Shown piece by piece: positions 22,001 through 34,000 of a DNA stretch of 64,000 bases. The notes beneath the pieces were generated by a model that worked only from the letters and a program-made list of their open reading frames with translations, ran no database searches and was not told the DNA's origin. Within the stretch, counting starts at the first letter, position 1; the number at the start of each line of letters is the position of its first letter. This DNA comes from an uncultured Nitrospirales bacterium (lineage in GTDB: Bacteria > Nitrospirota > Nitrospiria > Nitrospirales > UBA8639): positions 2,451,001 to 2,515,000 of the forward strand of contig OY282373.1 of assembly GCA_958295805.1 (NCBI GenBank), given 5' to 3'. Made by a program: the position numbers and the translations under genes.

Positions 22001-25000
22001 GTCACCGTCACCGTCGTCGCCGCGCTGGACGGATGGGAGAGGGTCGCGGTTACCGTAGCCGCGCCGCCATTCTCCGAGATCGAGGAGTGCGACAGCGCCA
22101 ATTCCACCGTCGGCGCCGCGTCGTCGTCCGTAATCGTTCCCGTTGCCGTCGCGTCGCTGTTCAGGTACTGCGCGTTCACCGGCATGCTCATCTCTACCGT
22201 CACCGTCTCGTCCGGCTCGTCGATCCCGTCGCCGGTCACCGTCACCGAGATGGTCGCGCTCGTCACGCCGGGCGCCACGGTCAGCGTGCCGGGGGCCAGC
22301 GCCGTATAGTCGGTCCCCGCCGTCGCCGTGCCGGTGCCCGCGTCCGCGTAAGACACCATCACCGTCCTCGTGACCGCCTTGCTCAACGTCAGCGTGTAGG
22401 TCAGTGTCGCCGTCGAACCTGCCGCGCCCTCCGACACCCGCGGCGACGAGAGCAACAGGAGCGGTGGCTGGTTCACCGTCCTCCCGTCTCCGTTGGTCGA
22501 ATCCCCAGGCGGGAGGGCCTCGTTGGTCACCCGGATGGAGAACGTCAAGGAATCCTCGTCCCCATCCTCGTCCCGAACCGTCCAAGTGTAATCCACCTGC
22601 GCCACTTCCTCGTCCGGCGTCGTGCCCGTCACGAAGAAGCCGCTCCGCGACAACCACGACGGCACGGCCGGCGACAGCGTGTAGGTCAGCGTCCCGTCAC
22701 CCCCCGTCGCCTCCGGCAGTTCGAGGCGCGGGACCACGGTGGAGGTTGTCCAGCGCCGGTTGGCGATCGTGTCGTCGCCGAAGCTCGGCTTCAGGTCCAC
22801 GTCGTCGTCCGCAATCGTCAACGTCACCGACGCCGGGTTCCCCGCAATCCCCTGGCCGTTGGCGGCCGTCGCCGACACCCTCACCGACTTGTCGTGCGCC
22901 GCGTCCTCGTCGTTGTCCACCGCCGCGATGGTCACCGTTCCCGAACTCGCCGTCGAGCCTGCCGCCACCGTCAACGCCGTCCCCGTCTGCTTGAAGTCTG
23001 CCGCCACCGTGTGCGCCCCCGCCGACGCCGCTACCGTCACCGTCGTCGCCGCGCTCGACGGATGGGAGAGCGTCGCCGTCACCGTCGCCTCGCCTCCGTC
23101 CTCCGAGACCGACGACGAAGACAACGCCAACGTCACCGACGGCGCCCCGTCGTCGTCCGTGATGGTCCCCGTCCCAGTCGCCGTGCTTGACAGCGTCGCG
23201 TTCACCGGACCGCTCAGCACCACCGTCACCGTCTCGTCCGGTTCGTCCGTCCCGTCCCCCGTCACCGTCACGTCCACCGTCCGGCTCGTCGCGCCCGCCG
23301 CAAACGTCAGCGTCCCCGCCGACGGCGCCGTGTAGTCCGTCCCCGCCGTGGCCGTGCCGTCCGTCCCCTCCGCGTAGCCCACCGTCACCCGCTTGCCGCT
23401 CACCGCACTCAACGTCACCTCGAAGGTCAGCGTCGCCGTCGCACCCGCCGCCCCCTCCGTCACGCCCGGTGACGAAATCGACACCGCCGGCGCATCGTCG
23501 TCGTCCGCGATGGTCAGGGTCACGGCGGCCGGATCCGCCACCCCGCTGGCGCCCGACACCGTGGCCGAGACCGTCACCGCCTTGTCCGGCTCATCCTTCG
23601 CGTTGTCCGCCGCCGTCACCGTCACCGTCCCGGTACTCACGGTCTGCCCCGCCGCGATGGTCAGCGTCGCCGGGCTCGACAGCGTGAAGTCCCCCGCGCC
23701 CGCGTTCGTCCCCGCCGCTGCCGATACCGTCAGCGTCACCGCTTCGCTTGACGCCCGGTTCAGCGTCGCCGTCACCGTGCTCGAATTGCCCGCTCCGCTC
23801 TCGTCAATGGTGTCCGGCTTCGCCGCGTCCGGCTCCGACAGGGCCAGCGTCGCCGTCGGCGTCGCCTCGTCGTCGGTCAGCGTCAGCGCCGCGCCGGTCA
23901 CCGTCACGGTCTGCGAATCGGCCGCGGCCTGGGCATTGGCGGCCGTTCCCGACACCGTGACGCGCCGGTCGCCCACGTTGTCCACGTCGTCGTCCACCGC
24001 CGTCACCGTCGCCACGTCCGTGGCGTTCGCCGTCGCGCCCGCCGCGATGACGATAGTCGCGTCTGAACTCGCCGTGTAGAAGCCCGAGACCGCCGTCACC
24101 GTCACCGTCGTCGCCGCGCTTGACGGATGCGACAGTGTCGCGCTCACCGTCGTCGTACCTCCGTCCTCCGCTATCGAGGAATCCGCCACCGCCAGGGTCG
24201 CCGCCGGCGCCGCGTCGTCGTCGGCGATGGTCAGGGTCGCGGCGGCCGGGTCCGTCACCCCGCTGGCGCCGCTCACCGTCGCCGACACCGTCACCGCCTT
24301 GTCCGGCTCGTCCTTCGCGTTGTCCACTGCCGTCACGGTCACGACGCCGGTGCTCGCGGTCTGCCCCGCCGCGATGGTGAGCGTCTTCACGTTCGACAGC
24401 GTGAAGTCGTCGTCCGCCGCGTTCGTCCCCGCCGCCGCCGAGACCGTCAGCGTCACCGCCTCGCTCGACGCCCGGTTCAAGCTCGCCGTCACCGTCGTCG
24501 TGCCGCCGGCCTCCGAAATCGACGACGCCGACAGCGCCACCGTCGCCGTCGGCGTGGCCTCGTCGTCCGTCAGCGTCAGCGGCGCCCCGCTCACGGTGCC
24601 GACGCCCTGGTCGTTAGATGCCGTGCCCGTCACCATCACCGTGCGATCGCCCACGTTGTCCACGTCGTCGTTCACCGCCGCCACCGTCGCCGTATCCGTG
24701 GCGTTCGCCGTCTGCCCCGCCGCAATCACAATCGTCGCGTCAGACCCCACTGTGTAGAAGCCCGACGCCTCCGTCACCGTCACCGTCGTCGCCGCGCTCG
24801 ACGCATGGCTCAGCGTCGCGCTCACCGTCGTCGTGCCGCCGGCCTCGGCAATGGCCGGAACCGCCAACGCCAGCGTCACACCCGGCGCCGCGTCGTCATC
24901 GGTGATCGTCAGCGTCTTGCTCGCCGGATCCGATACCCCGCCGCCGGACGCCGTGCCCGACACCGTCACCGCCTTGTCCGGCCCGTCCGTCGTGTCGCTC

Positions 25001-28000
25001 TCCGCCGCAATCGTCACCGTCCCGGCGCTCGCCGTCTGCCCCGCCGCAATGGTCAGCGTCGTCCCGCTCTGCGTGAAGTCCCCGACCGCCGCGTTCGTCC
25101 CCGCCGCCGCCGAGACCGTCAGCGTCACCGCCTCGCTCGACGCCCGGTTCAAGCTCGCCGTCACCGTCGCAACCCCGCCAGTCTCCGAAATCGCCGACGA
25201 TGACAGCGTCACCGTCGCCGTTGGCGTGGCCTCGTCGTCCGTCAGCGTCAGCGGCGCCCCGCTCACGGTGCCGACGCCCTGGTCGTTGGACGCCGTGCCC
25301 GTCACCATCACCGTGCGATCGCCCACGTTGTCCACGTCGTCGTTCACCGCCGCCACCGTCGCCGTATCCGTGGCGTTCGCCGTCTGCCCCGCCGCAATCA
25401 CGATCGTCGCGTCCGAACCCGCCGTGTAGAAGCCCGTCACCCCCGTCACCGTCACCGTCGTCGCCGCGCTTGACGCATGGCTCAGCGTCGCGCTCACCGT
25501 CGTCGTGCCCCCATCCTCGGCAATGACCGAAGCCGCCAGCGTCAGCGTCACACCCGGCACCGCGTCGTCATCGGTAATGGCCAGCGTCACCGCAAGCGGG
25601 TCCGTCACCCCCTGGCCGTTGACCGCCGACCCCGACACCCTCACCGACTTGTCCGGGCCGTCCTTCGTGTCGCCCACCGCCGTGACCGTCACCGCACCCG
25701 TGCTTGTCGTCTCCCCGGCCGCGATGGTCAGCGTCGTCCCCGTCTGCGTGAAGTCCGACGCCACCGCGTTCGCACCCGCCGACGCCGTCACCGTCACCGT
25801 CGTCGCCGCGCTCGACGCACGGTTCAGCGTTGCCGTCACCGTCGCCTCGCCGCCAGTCTCCGAGACCGACCTGCTTGACAACGCCAGCGTCACCGTCGGC
25901 TTCCCGTCGTCATCCCGGATCGTCAGCGTCACCGCCCCAGGGTTCCCCGCGATCCCCTGGCTGTTGGCGGCCGTCCCCGTGACCCTCACCGACTTGTCCG
26001 GCTCGTCCTTCGTGTTGTCCGCCGCCGTCACCGTTACCGTACCCGTACTCACCGTCGCGCCCGCCGCAATGGTCAGCGTCGTCCCCGTCTGCGTGAAGTC
26101 CGACGCCACCGCGTTCGCACCCACCGCCGCCGATACCGTCACCGTCGTCGTCGCGCTCGACGGATGGGAAAGCGTCGCCGTCACCGTCGCCTGCGTCGTC
26201 GTCCCGCTCTCGTCGATCGTCGAAGGCGACAATGACAGCGTCACCGAAGGCGCCGCGTCATCGTCCGCGATGGTCAGGGTCACGGCGGCCGCGTCCGACA
26301 CCCCGCTGGCGCCCGACACCGTGCCCGACACCGTCACCGACTTATTCGGCGCGTCCTTCGCGTTGTCCGCCGCCGTCACCGTCACCGCGCCCGTGCTCGC
26401 CGTCGATCCCGCCGCGATGGTCAGCGTCGTCCCCGTTTGCCTGAAGTCCGACGCGACCGCGTTCGTCCCCGCCGCCGCCGAGACCGTCAGCGTCACCGCC
26501 TCGCTCGACTTGCCGCTCAAGCTGGCCGTCACCGTGCTCGCGTTACCCGCTCCGCTCTCGTCAATGGTGTCCGGCTTCGCCACATCCGGCTCCGACAGCG
26601 ACAGCGTGACCGTCGGCGTCGCCTCATCGTCCGTCAGCGTCAGTGCCGTCCCGGTCACGACCACGGTCTGCGAATCGGCAGCAGCCTGGCCGTTGGCCGC
26701 CGTGCCCGTCACCGTGACCCGCCGGTCGCCCACGTTGTCCACGTCGTCGTTCACCGCCGCCACCGTCGCCGCGTCCGAAGCGTTCGCCGTGCTCCCCGCC
26801 GCAATCACGATCACCGCGTCCGAACCCACCGTGTAGAAGCCCGTCACCCCCGTCACCGTCACCGTCGTCGCCGCACTTGACGGATGAGAGAGCCGCGCCG
26901 TCACCGTCGTCGTACCCCCGTCCTCCGCTATCGAGGAATCCGCCACCGTCAGCGTCACCGCCGGTGCCGCGTCGTCGTCCCTCAGCGTCAGCGTCGCCCC
27001 GGTCACGCTCCCCGTGCCCACGCCGTTGCCCACCGTCGCCGTCACCGTCGTCGTGCGATCCGGCTCGTCCGTCGTGTTGTCCACCGCCGTCACCGTCGCC
27101 ACGTCCGTGGCGTTCGCCGTGCTCCCCGCCGCAATCACGATCACCGCGTCCAAACCCGCCGTGTAGAAGCCCGTCATCCCCGTCACCGTCACCGTCGTCG
27201 CCGCGCTCGATGCGTGCGAGAGCGTCGCCGTCACCGTCGCCTCGCCCCCATTCTCCGAGATCGACGACGAAGACAACGCCAACGTCACCGACGGCGCCCC
27301 GTCGTCGTCCGTGATGGTCCCCGTCCCGGTCGCCGTGCCCAGCGTCGCGTTCACCTGGCCGCTCAGCACCACCGTCACCGTCTCGTCCGGCTCGTCCGTG
27401 CCGTCCCCCGTCACCGTCACGTCCACCGTCCGGCTCGTCGCGCCCGCCGCAAACGTCAGCGTCCCCGCCGACAGCGCCGTGTAGTCCGTCCCCGCCGTGG
27501 CCGTGCCGCCCGTCCCCTCCGCGTAGCCCACCGTCACCTGCTTGCCGCTCACCGCGCTCAACGTCACCTCGAAGCTCAGCGTCGCCGTCGCACCCGCCGC
27601 CCCCTCCGTCACGCTCGGCGACGAAATCGACACCGCCGGCGCCCCGTCGTCGTCCGTGATGGTCAGGGTCACGGCGGCCGGGTTCGCCACCCCGCTGGTG
27701 CCCGACACCGTGCCCGACACCGTCACCGACTTGTCCGGCCCGTCCTTCGCGTTGTCCGCCGCCGTCACCGTCACCGTGCCCGTGCTCGCCGTCTGCCTCG
27801 CCGCGATAGTCAGCATCGTGCCGGTCTGCGTGAAGTCGCCGACCGCCGCGTTTGTCCCCGCCGCTGCCGAGACCGTCAGCGTCACCGCTTCGCTCGACGC
27901 ACGGGCCAGCGTCGCCGTCACCGTGCTCGCGTTACCCGCTCCGCTTTCGTTGATGGTGTCCGGCTTCGCCGCATCCGGCTCCGACAGCGCCAGCGTCACC

Positions 28001-31000
28001 GTCGGCGTCGCCTCGTCGTCCGTCAGCGTCAGCGCCGCCCCGGTCACGGCGCCGATGCCCTGGACGTTGGACGCCGCGCCCGTCACCATCACCCGGCGGT
28101 TGCCCACGTTGTCCACGTCGTCGTTCACCGCCGCCACCGTCGCCGTATCCGTGGCGTTCGCCGTCGCACCCGCCGCAATCACGATCGTCGCGTCCGAGCC
28201 CACCGTGTAGAAGCCCGTCACCCCCGTCACCGTCACCGTCGTCGCCGCACTTGACGGATGAGAGAGCCGCGCCGTCACCGTCGTCGTACCCCCGTCCTCC
28301 GCTATCAAGGAATCCGCCACCGTCAGCGTCACCGCCGGTGCCGCGTCGTCATCGGTGATCGTCAGCGCCGCCCCGCTCACGCTCCCCGTGCCCACGCCGT
28401 TGCCTACCGTCGCAGTCACCGTCGTCGTGCGATCCGGCTCGTCCGTCGTGTTGTCCACCGCCGCCACCGTCGCCACGTCCGTGGCGCTCGCCGTGGCACC
28501 CGCCGCAATCACGATCACCGCATCCGAACCCGCCGTATAGAAGCCCGTCACACCCGTCACCGTCACCGTCGTCGCCGCGCCCGACGGATGCGAGAGCGTC
28601 GCCGTCACCGTCGCCTCGCCCCCGTTCTCCGCAATCGACGACGAAGACAACGCCAACGTCACCGCAGGCGCCCCGTCGTCGTCCGCGATGGTCAGGGTCA
28701 CGGCGGCCGGGTTTGCCACTCCGCTGGCGCCCGACACCGTGCCCGACACCGTCACCGACTTGTCCGGCTCGTCCTTCGCGTTGTCCGCCGCCGTCACCGT
28801 CACCGTGCCCGTGCTCGCCGTCGATCCCGCCGCGATAGTCAGCATCGTGCCGGTCTGCGTGAAGTCGCCGGCCGCCGCGTTCGTCCCCGCCGCCGCCGTC
28901 ACCGTCAGCGTCACTGCTTCGCTCGACGCACGGTCCAGCGTCGCCGTCACCGTGCTCGCGTTGCCCGCTCCGCTCTCGTCGATGGTGTCCGGCTTCGCCG
29001 CGTCCGGCTCCGACAGCGACAGCGTCACCGTCGGCGTCGCCTCATCGTCCGTCAGCGTCAGCGCCGCCCCGCTCACCGTCACGGTCTGCGAATCGGCCGC
29101 CGCCTGACCGTTGGCCGCCGTGCCCGTCACCGTGACCCGCCGGTCGCCCACGTTGTCCACGTCGTCGTTCACCGCCGCCACCATCGCCGTATCCGTGGCG
29201 TTCGCCGTCGCACCCGCCGCAATCACGATCGTCGCGTCCGAGCCCACCGTGTAGAAGCCCGTCACCCCCGTCACCGTCACCGTCGTCGCCGCACTTGACG
29301 GATGAGAGAGCCGCGCCGTCACCGTCGTCGTACCCCCGTCCTCCGCTATCGAGGAATCCGCCACCGTCAGCGTCACCGCCGGTGCCGCGTCATCATCGGT
29401 GAGCGTCAGCGCCGCTCCGCTCACCGAACCCGTGCCCACGCCGTTGCCCACCGTCGCCGTCACCGTCGTCGTGCGATCCGGCTCGTCCGTCGTGTTGTCC
29501 ACCGCCGTCACCGTCGCCACGTCCGTGGCGCTCGCCGTGCTCCCCGCCGCAATCACGATCACCGCGTCCAAACCCGCCGTGTAGAAGCCCGTCACCCCCG
29601 TCACCGTCACCGTCGTCGCCGCGCTCGACGCATGCGAGAGCGTCGCCGTCACCGTCGCCTCGCCCCCGTTCTCCGAGATCGACGACGAAGACAACGCTAA
29701 CGTCACCGCCGGCGCCCCGTCGTCGTCCGTGATGGTCCCCGTCCCGGTCGCCGTGCTTGACAGCGTCGCGTTCACCGGGCCGCTCAGCACCACCGTCACC
29801 GTCTCGTCCGGCTCGTCCGTGCCGTCCCCCGTCACCGTCACGTCCACCGTCCGGCTCGTCTCCCCCGCCGCAAACGTCAGCGTCCCCGCCGCCGGCGCCG
29901 TGTAGTCCGTCCCCGCCGTGGCCGTGCCGCCCGTCCCCTCCGCGTAGCCCACCGTCACCTGCTTGCCGCTCACCGCGCTCAACGTCACCTCGAAGCTCAG
30001 CGTCGCCGTCGCACCCGCCGCCCCCTCCGTCACGCTCGGCGACGAAATCGACACCGCCGGCGCCCCGTCGTCGTCCGCGATGGTCAGGGTCACGGCGGCC
30101 GGGTTCGCCACCCCGCTGCCGCCCGACACCGTGGCCGAGACTGTCACCGCCTTGTCCGGCGCGTCCTTCGCATCGTCCGCCGCCGTCACCGTCACCGTGC
30201 CCGTGCTCGCCGTCTGCCCCGCCGCGATAGTCAGCATCGTGCCGGTCTGCGTGAAGTCGCCGACCGCCGCGTCTGTCCCCGCCGCCGCCGTCACCGTCAG
30301 CGTCACCGCTTCGCTTGACTTGCCGCTCAAGCTGGCCGTCACCGTGCTCGCGTTGCCCGCTCCGCTTTCGTTGATGGTGTCCGGCTTCGCCGCATCCGGC
30401 TCCGACAACGACAGCGTGACCGTCGGCGTCGCCTCGTCGTCCGTCAGCGTCAGCACCGCGCCGGTCACGACCACGGTCTGCGACTCGGCGGCAGCCTGGC
30501 CGTTGGACGCCCTTCCCGTCACCGTCACCGAGCGGTCGCCCACGTTGTCGATGACGTCGTTCACCGCCGCCACCGTCGCCGTATCCGTGGCGTTCGCCGT
30601 GCTCCCCGCCGCAATCACGATCACCGCGTCCGAACCCGCCGTGTAGAGGCCCGAGACCGCCGTCACGGTGATCGTGGTATCCGCGCTCGATGCGTGGGAG
30701 AGCGTCGCGTTCACCGTCGTCGTGCCGCCGTCCTCCGCTATTGAAGAATCCGCCAGCGTCAGCGTCGCCGTCGGCGCGACGTCGTCGTCTTCCAGAGTCA
30801 GCGCCGCTCCGCTCACCGAACCCGTGCCCACGCCGTTGCCCACCGTCGCCGTCACCGTCGTCGTGCGATCCGGCTCGTCCGTCGTGTTGTCCACCGCCGT
30901 CACCGTCGCCACGTCCGTGGCGCTCGCCGTGCTCCCCGCCGCAATCACGATCACCGCGTCCGAACCCGCCGTGTAGAAGCCCGTCACCCCCGTCACCGTC

Positions 31001-34000
31001 ACCGTCGTCGCCGCGCTCGATGCGTGCGAGAGCGTCGCCGTCACCGTCGCCTCGCCCCCGTTCTCCGAAATCGACGACGAAGACAACGCCAACGTCACCG
31101 ACGGCGCCCCGTCGTCGTCCGTGATGGTCCCCGTCCCAGTCGCCGTGCTTGACAGCGTCGCGTTCACCGGGCCGCTCAGCACCACCGTCACCGTCTCGTC
31201 CGGTTCGTCCGTGCCGTCCCCCGTCACCGTCACGTCCACCGTCCGGCTCGTCGCGCCCGCCGCAAACGTCAGCGTCCCCGCCGCCGGCGCCGTGTAGTCC
31301 GTCCCCGCCGTGGCCGTGCCGCCCGTCCCCTCCGCGTAGCCCACCGTCACCTGCTTGCCGCTCACCGCACTCAACGTCACCTCGAAGGTCAGCGTCGCCG
31401 TCGCCCCCGCCGCCCCCTCCGTCACGCTCGGCGACGAAATCGACACCGCCGGCGTCGCGTCGTCGTCCGCAATGGTCAGCGTTATGGTGGCCGGGTTCGC
31501 CACCCCGCTGGCGCCCGACACCGCGGCCGACACCGTCACCGACTTGTCCGCCTCGTCCTTCGCGTTGTCCACTGCCGTCACCGTCACCGTGCCGGTGCTC
31601 GCCGTCTCCCCGGCCTCAATAGTCAGCATCGTGCCGGTCTGCGTGAAGTCGCCGGCCGCCGCGTTCGTCCCCGCCGTGGCCGCCACCGTCAGCGTCACCG
31701 CTTCGCTTGACGCCCGGTTCAGCGTCGCCGTCACCGTGCTCGAATTGCCCGCTCCGCTCTCGTCAATGGTGTCCGGCTTCGCCGCGTCCGGCTCCGACAG
31801 GGCCAGCGTCGCCGTCGGCGTCGCCTCGTCGTCGGTCAGCGTCAGCGCCGCGCCGGTCACCGTCACGGTCTGCGAATCGGCCGCGGCCTGGGCATTGGCG
31901 GCCGTGCCCGACACCGTGACGCGCCGGTCGCCCACGTTGTCCACGTCGTCGTTCACCGCCGTGACCGTCGCCACGTCCGTGGCGTTCGCCGTCGCGCCCG
32001 CCGCGATGACGATAGTCGCGTCTGAACTCGCCGTGTAGAAGCCCGAGACCGCCGTCACCGTCACCGTCGTCGCCGCGCTTGACGGATGCGACAGTGTCGC
32101 GCTCACCGTCGTCGTACCTCCGTCCTCCGCTATCGAGGAATCCGCCACCGTCAGCGTCACCGCCGGCGCATCGTCGTCGTCCGCGATGGTCAGCATTGCG
32201 GCGGTCGGGGCCGCCATCCCGCTGGCGCCGCTCACCGTGGCCGACACCGTCACCGCCTTGTCCGGCTCGTCCTTCGCGTTGTCCGACGCCGTCACCGTCA
32301 CCACGCCGATGCTCGCGGTCTGCCCCGCCGCGATGGTCAGCATCTTCGCGTCCGACAACGTGAAGTCCCCCGCGCCCGCGTTCGTCCCCGCCGTTGCCGC
32401 CACCGTCAGCGTCAGCGCCTCGCTTGACGCCCGGTTCAGCGTCGCCGTCACCGTGCTCGTATTGCCCGCTCCGCTCTCGTCGATGGTGTCCGGCTTCGCC
32501 GCGTCCGGCTCCGACAACGCCAGCGTCACCACCGGCGTCGCTTCGTCGTCGGTCAGCGTCAGCGACGCGCCGGTCACCGCCACGGTCTCCGAATCGGCCG
32601 CCGCCCGAGCATTGGCCGCCGTGCCCGTCACCGTGCCCGAGCGATTGCCCACGTTGTCGATGGCGTCATCCACCGCCGTGACCGTCACGCCGTCCGAAGC
32701 GTTCGCCGTCTCCCCCGCCGCAATCACGATGGTCGCGCCGGCGCCCACCGTGTAGAAGCCCGAGATCGCCGTCACCGTCACCGTCGTCGCCGCGCTTGAC
32801 GGATACGAGAGCGTCGCGGTCACCGTCGTCGTGCCGCCGTTCTCGTTGATGGCGGCATCCGCCACCGCCAGCGTCACCGCCGGGGCACCGTCGTCATCGG
32901 CGATGGTCAGCGTCACGTCCGCCGGGTTCGCCACCCCGCTGACGCCGCTCACCGTCGCCGCCACCGCCACCGACTTGTCCGCCGAGTTCTCGACGTCATC
33001 CACCGCCGTCACCGTCACCGTCCCGGTGCTCGCCGTCGAACCCGCTGCGATGGTCAGCGTCGTGCCGGTCTGCCTGAAGTCCGTGTCGGCCGCGTTCGTC
33101 CCCGCCGTCGCCGCCACCGTCAGCGTCACCGCCTCGCTTGACGCCCGGTCCAGCACCGCCGTCACCGTGCTCGCATTGCCCGCCCCGCTCTCGTTGATCG
33201 TGTCCGGCTTCGACGAGTCCGGCTCCGACAGCGCCAGCGTTGCCACCGGCGTCGCTTCGTCGTCGGTCAGCGTCAGCGACGCGCCGGTCACCGTCACGGT
33301 CTCCGAATCGGCCGCGACCTGAGCATTGGCCGCCGTGCCCGTTACCGTGACGCGCCGGTCGCCCACGTTGTCCACGTCGTCGTTCACCGCGGTAATCGCC
33401 GCCGTGTCGGAGACATTCGACGTGCTGCCCGCCGCGATGACGATCTCCGCGTCGTTGCCCACCGTGTAGGCGCCGGCCAGCGCCGTCACCGTCACCGTCG
33501 TCGCCGCGCTCGACGCATGGGAAAGCGTCGCGCTCACCGTCGTCGTGCCGCCGTTCTCCGAGATTGAGGAATCCGCCACCTTCAACGCCACCGTCGGCGC
33601 GGCGTCGTCGTCCGCGATGGTCAGCGTCGCGGCGGTCGGGTCTGCAACCCCGCTGCCACCCGACACCGTGGCCGACACCGTCACCGACTTATCCGGCTCG
33701 TCCTTCGCGTTGTCGTTCGCCGTCACGGTCACGACGCCGGTGCTCGCCGTCTCTCCCGCCGCGATGGTCAGCGTCGCCTGGCTTGACAGCGTGAAGTCCC
33801 CCGCGCCCGCGTTCGTCCCCGCGGTTGCCGCCACCGTCAGCGTCACCGCCTCGCTTGACGCCCGGTCCAGCGTCGCCGTCACCGTGCTCGCGTTGCCCGC
33901 TCCGCTCTCGGCAATCGTGTCCGGCTTCAAGGGGTCCGGCTCCGACAACGCCAGCGTCACCACCGGCGTCGCTTCGTCGTCGGTCAGCGTCAGCGACGCC

